Origin: Salinadaptatus halalkaliphilus
GTDB taxonomy: Archaea; Halobacteriota; Halobacteria; Halobacteriales; Natrialbaceae
Assembly (NCBI RefSeq): GCF_006543045.1
Contig: NZ_RBZW01000033.1
Span: 1 to 64,000, forward strand
DNA: 64,000 nucleotides
Direction of reading: 5' to 3'
The translations under genes and the position numbers were made by a program. Positions within the stretch are counted from its first letter, which is position 1; the number at the start of each line of letters is the position of its first letter. The notes beneath the pieces are model-generated. The model worked only from the letters and a program-made list of their open reading frames with translations. It was not told where the DNA came from and did no database searches. Shown one piece after another: positions 53,905 to 61,295 of this stretch.

Positions 53905-54912
53905 GTGTCACGGACGACTCGGCCGGATGGCGCTACCGGCGACTCGGGGGTACGACGCCTCGAGTTCTCTATGGAGTGGCCGCCAAATCATACAGTCGCG
54001 TACCTGGTCGACGGCGACGAGCCGCTGCTCGTCGACGCCGGCATGTACGGCAACAGAGGACAGGAGGAACTGCTTGCGGGACTCGAAGCCTGCGGATATC
54101 GCCCGGCAGATATCGAGCACCTGCTCGTGACCCACACCCACGTCGACCACGTCGGCCAAGTCCGGACAGTCCTCGAAGCGGGTGATCCAACCGTCTACGC
54201 GCCCACGCGAGTGCGCAAGTGCTTCGACCGCGAGCTCGGGGCCGTCGCAACCGAGATCGAACGAAACCTCGCCGAAGCCGGCCTCGAGTCCGAGGCGCTC
54301 GAGACCGCCGTCGACCGATTTTGCGAGATCAAAGGCGACATGCGAACCGCGCTCCCGCTCGAGTGTGTCGATGTCTGGATCGACGCGGGCGAGCGCGTCG
54401 ACATTGCCGGCCGCGAATTCGAACCGATCTACGCGCCCGGTCACCACGTCACCCACTGTTGCTACGGGACGACCCTCGGCGAGGACGACGTCGTCTTCGC
54501 CGGCGACATGGCGATCGAACCGTTTCGCGCAGCCGCGATCCACTCGAACTTCGACGATCACGTCTCCGACGGAATCGACGCCTATTTCGACGCCCTCGAC
54601 CGACTCGAGGCGTATTCCTTCGATCGGGTCTATCCCGGTCACGGGCCGGTCCACGAGCGGTACGCCGAGGCGATCACGGACGCACAAACCGATCTCGAGG
54701 CCCGACTCAAGACCTGTGTCGACAATCTCGAGGCGTGTACCGCCGACGGAGACGCCGCGACGGCGATGGAGCTCGACGCCGAACGAGTCGACGAGCGTCC
54801 CGACCAAGTGCAACAGCTGCGTGAAATCGTCGCGATACTCGCCACGCTCGAGCGTCGCGGCCGCGTTCGGTCGTCCCTCGAGGACGGTGTTCGATTCTAC
54901 GAACCCGTCTGA
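53905..54912 (+). CDS. Metallo-beta-lactamase-fold hydrolase (paralogue)
   Basis: 335 residues from GTG 53905. Zinc motif H77-T-H79-V-D81-H82, then APGHHVTHCCYGT and VYPGHGPVHERYA. The C-terminal winged-helix-like region (LREIVAILATLERRGRVRSS) matches the paralogue at 37471, as does the N-terminal EWPPNHTVAYLV. GTG is chosen to match the paralogue's N-terminal length. Its TGA is the first codon of palindrome I. Confidence 0.9.
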   Translation: MSRTTRPDGATGDSGVRRLEFSMEWPPNHTVAYLVDGDEPLLVDAGMYGNRGQEELLAGLEACGYRPADIEHLLVTHTHVDHVGQVRTVLEAGDPTVYAPTRVRKCFDRELGAVATEIERNLAEAGLESEALETAVDRFCEIKGDMRTALPLECVDVWIDAGERVDIAGREFEPIYAPGHHVTHCCYGTTLGEDDVVFAGDMAIEPFRAAAIHSNFDDHVSDGIDAYFDALDRLEAYSFDRVYPGHGPVHERYAEAITDAQTDLEARLKTCVDNLEACTADGDAATAMELDAERVDERPDQVQQLREIVAILATLERRGRVRSSLEDGVRFYEPV

Positions 54913-55013
54913 TACGGCCTGCGCCGTCTGATACGGCCTGCGATAACGTTTTACCGGCGGGACAGCGGTCGTGCTGCGATCCCAGCGACACACCGGGACA
55001 ACGGACCGTCTGA
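54910..55013. repeat. Stop-type palindromic element, copy I, with duplicated left end
   Basis: TGATACGGCCTGCGCCGTC at the hydrolase stop is followed by a full element from 54929 (TGATACGGCCTGCGATAACG) to 55013 (GGACCGTCTGA). The left end is therefore present twice in tandem, 19 bases apart. The core is only weakly paired. Confidence 0.7.
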
Positions 55014-55189
55014 GAGCGCGCTTCGGAAGCGACTCTTCGCGGTTACATTTTCGGTATCACGGCCCTGGGCGGGTCGGGGTGTCTGCGGGCAGAGCGCGCG
55101 CTTGATTCGGGTCCGGACGGTCGAGGGTTGGTCCTCGAGGGAGCGTCCAAAAAAGCGGGTAGAATGTCGATGGTATGTACGAGCGTCGA

Positions 55190-56440
55190 TTAGCCGTCGA
55201 GTTCGTCGATACGCAGGTCCTCGTCGAACTGCAGCGCGTTTTCGACTTCGGTTTCATCGATGTCTTCGAACGCCCAGCGGGCGATCGAGCGACGGTGGAC
55301 TTCGTCGGCGCCGTCGACGATGCGGAACGAGCGGACGTTCTCGTAGAAGTGTGCGATCGGGAGGTCCTTCCCGATGCCGTTGCCACCACAGCACTGCAGC
55401 GCGAGGTCGATCGCTTCGTTCGTGACGTTCGCGGTGAACATCTTGGCCATCGCGACTTCGATGCGGGCGTCACTGCGGTCGAGTTCGCGGGCGGCGTGAC
55501 GGACCATACAGCGAGCGGCGTGCAGTCGCGTCTCGGCGTCGGCGATGCGGTGACGGAGTGCCTGTTTTTCCTCCAACGTCGAGCCGAAGGCTTCGCGTTC
55601 ACTGAGGTAGGCTTTCGCGACCTCGAGAGAGCGTTCGGCCATCCCCGAGTAGCGCATACAGTGGGTGAGTCGACCGCCGCCAAGTCGCATCTGGGCGATT
55701 TCGAAGCCGGCGTTTTCCTCCCCGATGGTGTTCTCGACGGGGACACGGACGTTGTCGAATTTCATTTCGGCGTGGCCGCCCTCGCGCTCGGTGATGCCGT
55801 GGCCGCCGAGGTGGGGCACGTTGCGGACGACTTCGACGCCGTCGGCCTCTCGAGGGACCATGATGATCGAAGTTCCTTCGTAGGGGTGGGCGTCGAGGTC
55901 GGTCCGGGCCATCAACAGATAGTAGTCGGCGTCCATTCCGTCGGAGGTCCACCACTTGTGGGCGTTGATGACCCACTCGTCGCCGTCTTTGACGGCCGTA
56001 CTCTGGAGCATCTTCGGGTCCGAACCGCCGCCTTGTTTTGGCTCGGTCATGGCGAACGCCGTCTGGATATCTCCCTGGACGAGCGGTCGGAGCCACTCTT
56101 CTTTCTGCTTTTCGGTGCCGACCATCTCCAAGGTGTGCATATTCCCTTCCTGCGGGGCGTTCGCCCGAATCGCGAGGGCGCCGATGAGCGACCGGCCGAC
56201 CTGCTCGAACGACGGCAGCATGTCGCTGAAGTCAAGCCCCTGGCCACCGTACTCCTCAGGAACCTGCGGCGCGAACAGGTCGCGTTCTTTGGCCTGATCC
56301 CAGAAGTCCTCGATTTCGTCCATCGTGATCTTCTCGCCCGTCGCGAGGGCCTCCCGTTCCCGCGGAAGGACGACTTCTTCCATGAAATCTTCGACGCGCC
56401 CTGCGACCTCCGTTGCTTTCTCGGAGTCGTGGTACTCCAT
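55190..56440 (-). CDS. Acyl-CoA dehydrogenase, ACAD10/11-like
   Basis: 416 residues from ATG 56440 (MEYHDSEKA), with a TATA-like box 22-32 bases upstream; the longer frame adds 16 residues. FAD motif TAFAMTEPKQGGGSDPKM, and WWTSDGMDADYYLLMA. The terminal motif reads RIVDGADEVHRRSIARW, with Asp where short-chain enzymes have Glu; DG-DEVHRR is typical of the ACAD10/11 group, which often acts on longer or 4-hydroxy acids. It is divergent from the 56612 ligase. Confidence 0.92.
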   Translation of the reverse strand: MEYHDSEKATEVAGRVEDFMEEVVLPREREALATGEKITMDEIEDFWDQAKERDLFAPQVPEEYGGQGLDFSDMLPSFEQVGRSLIGALAIRANAPQEGNMHTLEMVGTEKQKEEWLRPLVQGDIQTAFAMTEPKQGGGSDPKMLQSTAVKDGDEWVINAHKWWTSDGMDADYYLLMARTDLDAHPYEGTSIIMVPREADGVEVVRNVPHLGGHGITEREGGHAEMKFDNVRVPVENTIGEENAGFEIAQMRLGGGRLTHCMRYSGMAERSLEVAKAYLSEREAFGSTLEEKQALRHRIADAETRLHAARCMVRHAARELDRSDARIEVAMAKMFTANVTNEAIDLALQCCGGNGIGKDLPIAHFYENVRSFRIVDGADEVHRRSIARWAFEDIDETEVENALQFDEDLRIDELDG

Positions 56441-56461
56441 ACCTGGGGATATACCCACACC

Positions 56462-56472
56462 ATTGTAAATGT
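56462..56472 (-). promoter_or_regulatory. TATA box of the 55190 acyl-CoA dehydrogenase
   Basis: Minus-strand ACATTTACAAT about 22-32 bases before ATG 56440. Confidence 0.45.
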
Positions 56473-56580
56473 ACGACAAAGCGGTCAACGAAACCTCCTC
56501 CCTCGTGTGGTTATCTATACCATACGGCTGCCGTCGTCGAGACTCGAGACCCGCTTCGAGAGTTGGTCAGCTGGGGTACA

Positions 56581-56589
56581 TTTTTATCG
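56581..56589 (+). promoter_or_regulatory. TATA box of the 56612 acyl-CoA ligase
   Basis: TTTTTATCG lies 23-31 bases before ATG 56612. It decides this start against the much longer open frame reaching back to 55175. Confidence 0.5.
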
Positions 56590-56611
56590 CCGGTCCGTGG
56601 TATATAGACGC

Positions 56612-58168
56612 ATGGAGCTCGACGACCTATCCGACCGTGCCTGGGAAGGCAACGCTGCGCGATTGCACGACGAGACGGCTCGCCACCACGGCGACGCAAC
56701 CGCCATCGAATACCACAGCACGACGCTCACTCACGAGGAACTTCGTGAGGAAAGCGCCCGCTTCGCCGGCGGCCTCGCCGACCTCGGCATCGAGCCGGGC
56801 GACGTGATGCTACAGTACCTGCCGAACTGTCCGGCCTACCTCATCGGTGCACTCGGCGCGATGAAAGCCGGCGTCGCCGTCTCGCCGGTCAATCCCCAGT
56901 ACCGACGCCGCGAACTCGCCTACCAACTCGAGGATACCCAGGCGTCGGTCGTGGTTACCCACGCAATGTTGCTTCCGCACCTCCGAGAGGGACTCGAGGA
57001 GATCGACTGGGATCCGGTCCTGATCGGCGTCGCCAGCACCGACGACGATATCCACATGTTCGAGTCGGTTCGTGGCGAAGAAACGTTCGTCGAACGAGCC
57101 GACGACGACATTGCGTTGCTGCCGTACACCTCGGGAACGACGGGCAAACCCAAGGGCGTCCAACTCACCCACCGTAACTTCCGCGCTCAGATCTGTGTCA
57201 CCCTGCGTCCCGGTGGCGAACTCGAGGCCGAGGAAGTGCGCAGTCTCGTCTGGTTACCGCTGTATCACATCACCGGGTTTACCCACACCGCCTGGCAGCC
57301 CCTCATCCGCGGCGGGCGAGTCTACCTGCGAAGTGCGGCCAACTGGGACGGCGAGGCCGCGATGGAACTCATCGAAGCGGAGGCGATCACCCACTACGTC
57401 GGCGTCACTGCGATGTACGTCGACATGGTCAACAGCGACGCCTTCGGCGAGTACGATCTCTCGAGTCTCGAGACCGCGGGCGAAGGCGGCGCGAAGATGT
57501 CGATCGCCGTCCAGGAGGAGTTCGAGGACGTCGCCGGCGTCGATATCGGCGAGGGGTACGGCCTCACCGAAACCAACGGCTCGACGCATACGCAATCGCG
57601 CTCGACGTATGGACTCCGGCATGGAACGATCGGCCAGCCGCTGCGGATGACAGACTGCAAGATCGTCGACGATTCCGGCGACGAAGTCCAGCCGGGCGAG
57701 GAAGGCGAGCTCCTCGTCCGCGGTCCACAGGTGATGAAGGGGTATCACGAGATGCCCGAGGCGACCGCGGAGGCCTTTACCGAGCGGGGCTACTTCCGAA
57801 CCGGCGATATCGCGCGCCGGGACGACGACAACTACTACGAGATCGTCGACCGGAAGAAGCACATGATCAACACCGCCGGCTACAACGTCTATCCCAGCGA
57901 ACTCGAGGAACTCCTCTCGGAACACGATGCCGTCGCCGAGGGGGCAGTGGTCGGGATTCCCGACGAACGACGCAACGAAGTGCCCAAAGCCTACGTCGTC
58001 ACCACACCGGACATCGAACCCGGTGTCGACATCACCACCGAGGAACTCACGGAGTACTTCCTCGACAACGTCGCCGCCTACAAACACCCCCGCGAAATCG
58101 AGTTCATCGACGAACTCCCGCGAACGACCAGCGGAAAGATTCAGAAACACCGACTCGAGGACGAGTAA
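56612..58168 (+). CDS. Class I acyl-CoA ligase (AMP-binding), paralogue
   Basis: 518 residues. P-loop YTSGTTGKPKGV, GYGLTETNGSTH, hinge GYFRTGDIARRDDD and C-terminal PRTTSGKIQKHRL with catalytic Lys. The paralogue at 51296 shares the domain layout but differs in the acyl-pocket region (LPLYHITGFTHTAWQP here; LPMYHLTGLLHMLTAL there), so specificity should differ. It is divergent from an acyl-CoA dehydrogenase, suggesting a shared pathway. Confidence 0.93.
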   Translation: MELDDLSDRAWEGNAARLHDETARHHGDATAIEYHSTTLTHEELREESARFAGGLADLGIEPGDVMLQYLPNCPAYLIGALGAMKAGVAVSPVNPQYRRRELAYQLEDTQASVVVTHAMLLPHLREGLEEIDWDPVLIGVASTDDDIHMFESVRGEETFVERADDDIALLPYTSGTTGKPKGVQLTHRNFRAQICVTLRPGGELEAEEVRSLVWLPLYHITGFTHTAWQPLIRGGRVYLRSAANWDGEAAMELIEAEAITHYVGVTAMYVDMVNSDAFGEYDLSSLETAGEGGAKMSIAVQEEFEDVAGVDIGEGYGLTETNGSTHTQSRSTYGLRHGTIGQPLRMTDCKIVDDSGDEVQPGEEGELLVRGPQVMKGYHEMPEATAEAFTERGYFRTGDIARRDDDNYYEIVDRKKHMINTAGYNVYPSELEELLSEHDAVAEGAVVGIPDERRNEVPKAYVVTTPDIEPGVDITTEELTEYFLDNVAAYKHPREIEFIDELPRTTSGKIQKHRLEDE

Positions 58169-58770
58169 CGGAACCCACCCAACTGCGTCTCGAGTCACTG
58201 GCTCGAGAGCCACGAGTCGGCTCGCGACCCGAGAGGTGGCTCGAGGTCGTGTGTTGGCGGACAGCCACGGGTGTTCGGACCGTAGTATGTCGAATTTCTG
58301 AGTGGTCAGCCTCAGGTAACTCCAACTGGACAACGACTCTACCGGGCAGTCATTTTAGCCACATATTATCTTCAACTATACTTATATATTTGTTTAGATA
58401 TGGATGTACTTCGAGACCCACTCCCGGTCAGCTCGAGTCGGAAACTCGTTTACGGATTGTTCCCATCGGTCGTTCTCGAGGGAGGCCCGTTATCGCCCGT
58501 GGAGGCACACTCTCCGGTAATATCTCTCGCACTACCGCGGAGCCACGATAGATCGGTCGTGATCTCACCGACCACCTGTGACCCGCTACGGACTGTCACA
58601 AGATTATGTGCGTTCGACACAACGTAAAACATAACTGCAGTATGATATAGTCGAGTCGATAACCGGACACAGTATCGTATCGACTACGTTTCGTCGCAGG
58701 TGTTCGCCGAGACGGTCGTCTTCGCTTCGCTCGACTGCTGTGACTCGTCTCAGCGACTATTCTCTCCCAG
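58169..58770. other. Intergenic region without a supported gene
   Basis: About 600 bases. An AT-rich patch (58360-58400, CTTATATATTTG) precedes a 75-codon frame at 58400-58627 (+) that lacks family resemblance. The minus frame 58450-58632 is no better. Neither is called. Confidence 0.4.
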
Positions 58771-58775
58771 GAAGC

Positions 58776-58949
58776 GGGGGATGGGATTCGAACCACGGTC
58801 GGAGCAAAGCTCCTCCCTGATTCAAATCTCATCGTTCTCGCTGTCGCTCACGAACTTGTTCGCGACTGTAACGGTGAGGATGGGATTTGAACCACGCCCA
58901 GACGTGCTCGCTCCGCTGCGCGCGATCGGTCTAGTTCAAATCCCACCGT
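58776..58949. repeat. Two inverted tRNA-Ser T-arm fragment units
   Basis: Unit 1: GATGGGATTCGAA (58780-58792) facing TTCAAATCTCATC (58821-58833). Unit 2: CGGTGAGGATGGGATTTGAAC (58872-58892) facing GTTCAAATCCCACCG (58934-58948). The left half of unit 2 matches the 3' end of the tRNA-Ser at 59006-59026 in 20 of 21 bases. The frames here (GFEPR.. type) are artefacts of tRNA-like sequence. Confidence 0.7.
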
Positions 58950-59005
58950 TTCGTTTTCCACTCGACAGACTCCTCGCTCCGCTCGTCGTTTTGTCTCCTG
59001 GAAAA

Positions 59006-59089
59006 CGGTGGGGATGGGATTTGAACCCATGAGGCTTGACAGCCACCTGCTCTCAAGGCAGGCGCGTTAGGCCGCTCTGCCACCCCACC
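59006..59089 (-). tRNA. tRNA-Ser(UGA)
   Basis: 84 bases including discriminator. Acceptor GGTGGGG pairs with CCCCACC and discriminator G. D-arm GCAGAGCGGCCTAACGC, anticodon stem CCTGC/GCAGG with loop CTTGAGA (anticodon TGA), a long variable arm as expected for Ser, and T-arm GGGTTCAAATCCC. No intron. CCA is not encoded. The next minus-strand gene upstream begins at 59876. Confidence 0.97.
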
Positions 59090-59129
59090 TCGTACTCGCC
59101 TTCATCGTACGTTCAAAAATGGTTGTCGA

Positions 59130-59876
59130 TTATGCGCGCTCGAGCGTGCCACCGTCGCCGACGGACACCCCGAGGTCCGCGAGGGCCGCCGCCGTCGCCT
59201 CGCCACCGCGACGCCCGGCGGCCTGTCGGGCCTCGAGGATCGCGATCGTTTCGCGAAGACCGGATGGAGTCCCGATCGAGGGTCGCATCGACGAGAACCC
59301 AACCCGCAACTGCGCGTCGGCACCGCGTCGCGCGAGGGTCGACAGCGGCGTCGTTGCATAGGCGTCGGTAAAGTCGATCGTGTCGGTGGCAGCCATCATA
59401 TATACGTCCCCCTCGGAGGACGGCCCGAGGACGACATCGTCCCGTCGCAACGCCATCGCCGTCTGGTCGACGTCGGAGCGTTCTATCAGCGGCACCGTCG
59501 GCTCGAGTACGCCGACGCTGTCTGCGCCTTCACGCTCGAGGAGGTGGGTCACGGTGTTGCCGACGCGGGCCGACCGATTCGAGCCAACCTGGCGCTCGAA
59601 CCGGACATCGTCGACATCGACGCCCTTGAGGGCAGTGTCGACTGCCTCGCGGACCGCCGATTCGGCGCTCTCGTCCCCAACGGCGTCGGGAAGCGTCGTC
59701 TCGTCACGATAGTTGATCAGCAGTTCCCCGCCACTGGCCGCCACGGCGCTGACGACGTCGCTGACGGCGGCCTCGTAGAGGGCAACAGCGTCCGATTCGG
59801 AGAGTGGCATCGTTTCGACGAGCGACGACAGGACGAGTCCCGCACGCGGTGGGTCGACCGGCACGACGACGATCAT
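59130..59876 (-). CDS. DUF2064-like nucleotidyl/glycosyl-transferase-fold protein
   Basis: 248 residues. The start MIVVVPVDPPRAGLVLSSLV and the central VGVLEPTVPLIERSDVDQTA, RRDDVVLGPSSEGDVYMMA resemble the DUF2064/CofC-type nucleotide-diphospho-sugar transferase fold. There, a donor-binding loop and an acidic metal site alternate with 'VVLGP-DGG' segments. The usual Gly-rich loop is changed to SSEGD. No substrate can be named. It lies upstream of tRNA-Ser on the same strand. Confidence 0.65.
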   Translation of the reverse strand: MIVVVPVDPPRAGLVLSSLVETMPLSESDAVALYEAAVSDVVSAVAASGGELLINYRDETTLPDAVGDESAESAVREAVDTALKGVDVDDVRFERQVGSNRSARVGNTVTHLLEREGADSVGVLEPTVPLIERSDVDQTAMALRRDDVVLGPSSEGDVYMMAATDTIDFTDAYATTPLSTLARRGADAQLRVGFSSMRPSIGTPSGLRETIAILEARQAAGRRGGEATAAALADLGVSVGDGGTLERA

Positions 59877-59937
59877 AGTCGACCCTGCGTGCTCTCGGCC
59901 CTTGAACGCGACGCTCGCCGCGCTCGGCGACAGCGAA

Positions 59938-59947
59938 CGATATATAG
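59938..59947 (+). promoter_or_regulatory. TATA box of the 59971 gene
   Basis: CGATATATAG lies 24-33 bases before ATG 59971. Confidence 0.5.
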
Positions 59948-59970
59948 TGATTGGCCCAGTTGTCAGGCGT

Positions 59971-60195
59971 ATGGACGATCAAACGGAGACGATCATCGGA
60001 CTGATCGGTGTCGTCACGATCCTCGCAGTCGGTACTCTCGGCGTCTACGGCTTCGCATCGGGCTACCTGCTCGAGTCGGCCGGTACACTGTTCGTGCCAA
60101 CGATCGCAACGCTTGCCGTCGCCGCCGTCTTCGTCGGGGCGCTCGTCGGCCTCGGCGCACGATCGAAACGCTGGCGGCAGAACCCATACTGGTGA
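59971..60195 (+). CDS. Small two-helix membrane protein
   Basis: 74 residues from ATG 59971 (MDDQTETIIGL), supported by a TATA box 24-33 bases upstream; the frame opens at 59902. Two helices (TIIGLIGVVTILAVGTLGVY and TLFVPTIATLAVAAVFVGAL) and a basic C-terminal tail RSKRWRQNPYW. Function unknown. Confidence 0.7.
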   Translation: MDDQTETIIGLIGVVTILAVGTLGVYGFASGYLLESAGTLFVPTIATLAVAAVFVGALVGLGARSKRWRQNPYW

Positions 60196-60246
60196 CGACG
60201 CGTACTGCAGACATTCCACTCGCGACCGCTCCCTGATCGTGACGCT

Positions 60247-60894
60247 CTACCGCTCGCGACGCCCCTTCGTTTGCCGATAGTCACTCGCCATCAGGTCTAC
60301 GAAGTGCTCGAGCCAGGTCTGGGTCTGTTCGTCGGTCTGCTCGCCGGGCTCGACCATCGGCACGAGTTCGAACCCGCGACCCCGGATCGTCGTCGCGTGG
60401 ACTTCGGGAAGGGGCAGTTCGTCGGCCGGCGTCGTCGTATACTCCGTCCCAATTTCTGCGAGTGCCCGCTCACCGATCGGAATCAGGATCTCGGGGTTAA
60501 TCATCCGGATCTCGGCGTTGAGATACGGCTCGCAAGTGGCGATTTCCGCGTCGATCGGCGGTCGCGCTGGATCGCGACATCGGGTAAGATTCGTCAGGTA
60601 GACGTTTTCGACCACCGGTCGGTCAGGCGGCGAGGTCGCATCACAGAGTCCGAGGCGCTCGAGTAGTCGACGGAGGCCGCTCGAGTCGTCGTCCTCGTCT
60701 GCGGTCGATCCGATCAACGGGACGCCGGTCGCGTCGGCTGCGGAACTGGGTCGCTCGCCGACGAACAAAAAGTCCGCACCGACATCGCCGTAGCCGTGGA
60801 CGACCTGCGTGCGCGGCTCACAGAGCTCCGGGCAGTTGCGACAGGCCTCGTCCATGCCGTAGGGGTTCGCTCGCGTCTGCTGATTCGCGTCCAC
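60247..60894 (-). CDS. Uracil-DNA glycosylase family protein (family 4-like), atypical motif 2
   Basis: 215 residues from GTG 60894 (VDANQQTRANP); alternatives at 60957 and 60855. Cys residues typical of the Fe-S-containing family are present: CRNCPELC near the N-terminus and CRDPARPP...CEPYL in the middle. Motif 1 reads GERPSSAADATGVP. The usual C-terminal HPS/HP motif is absent: the chain reads VPMVEPGEQTDEQT there. It may therefore be an altered glycosylase or a non-catalytic relative. Confidence 0.75.
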   Translation of the reverse strand: MDANQQTRANPYGMDEACRNCPELCEPRTQVVHGYGDVGADFLFVGERPSSAADATGVPLIGSTADEDDDSSGLRRLLERLGLCDATSPPDRPVVENVYLTNLTRCRDPARPPIDAEIATCEPYLNAEIRMINPEILIPIGERALAEIGTEYTTTPADELPLPEVHATTIRGRGFELVPMVEPGEQTDEQTQTWLEHFVDLMASDYRQTKGRRER

Positions 60895-60986
60895 ATTCGG
60901 GTGTCGGTGGGCGAGGGTAAAAACGACGCGGGTGGCTCCGGTCCCAACCAGAAACACCGAACGAATCGCCGATCGCGTCTAGGCGA

Positions 60987-61286
60987 CTACCGCTCGAGAC
61001 CGCCACGCTCGGTGACCTCGAGGATGAACTTGACGTTGCGAACGATCTCCTCGGGCGAGGTTTCTTCGTCGGGATCGTAGAGGTCGCTGGTTCGATAGAG
61101 GATATTTGCAAGCTGTTTGCGTTCACTCGAGTCCCCCCGAACGTCGTCCCCGATGGCTCGGAGAGTTTCGACGCGCTCGCAGTCGGGTTCGAACTGCTTC
61201 TCGTTCGTGGGACTCGATCTGTCGTCACCGCCAGTAGCTGATCGCCTTTCGTCCTCGAGCGTCGATCGGTCGTCCTCGTCGGTCAT
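60987..61286 (-). CDS. Conserved haloarchaeal small protein
   Basis: 99 residues. The first 35 are charged and low-complexity; a helical domain follows (VETLRAIGDDVRGDSSERKQ, EEIVRNVKFILEVTERGG). The family is seen next to Mrp in haloarchaea; function unknown. It lies 9 bases after the Mrp gene on the same strand. Confidence 0.65.
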   Translation of the reverse strand: MTDEDDRSTLEDERRSATGGDDRSSPTNEKQFEPDCERVETLRAIGDDVRGDSSERKQLANILYRTSDLYDPDEETSPEEIVRNVKFILEVTERGGLER

Positions 61287-61295
61287 ACGAGGCTG

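Noticed and set aside
55175-58168. A 997-residue plus-strand frame spanning the acyl-CoA dehydrogenase and the ligase
   Set aside because: The first 480 codons are the antisense of the minus-strand dehydrogenase. A TATA box and the family N-terminus support ATG 56612 instead.
58700-59032. A 110-residue frame containing GFEPR-type repeats beside tRNA-Ser
   Set aside because: It is the translation of tRNA T-arm fragments, a known annotation artefact near haloarchaeal tRNAs.
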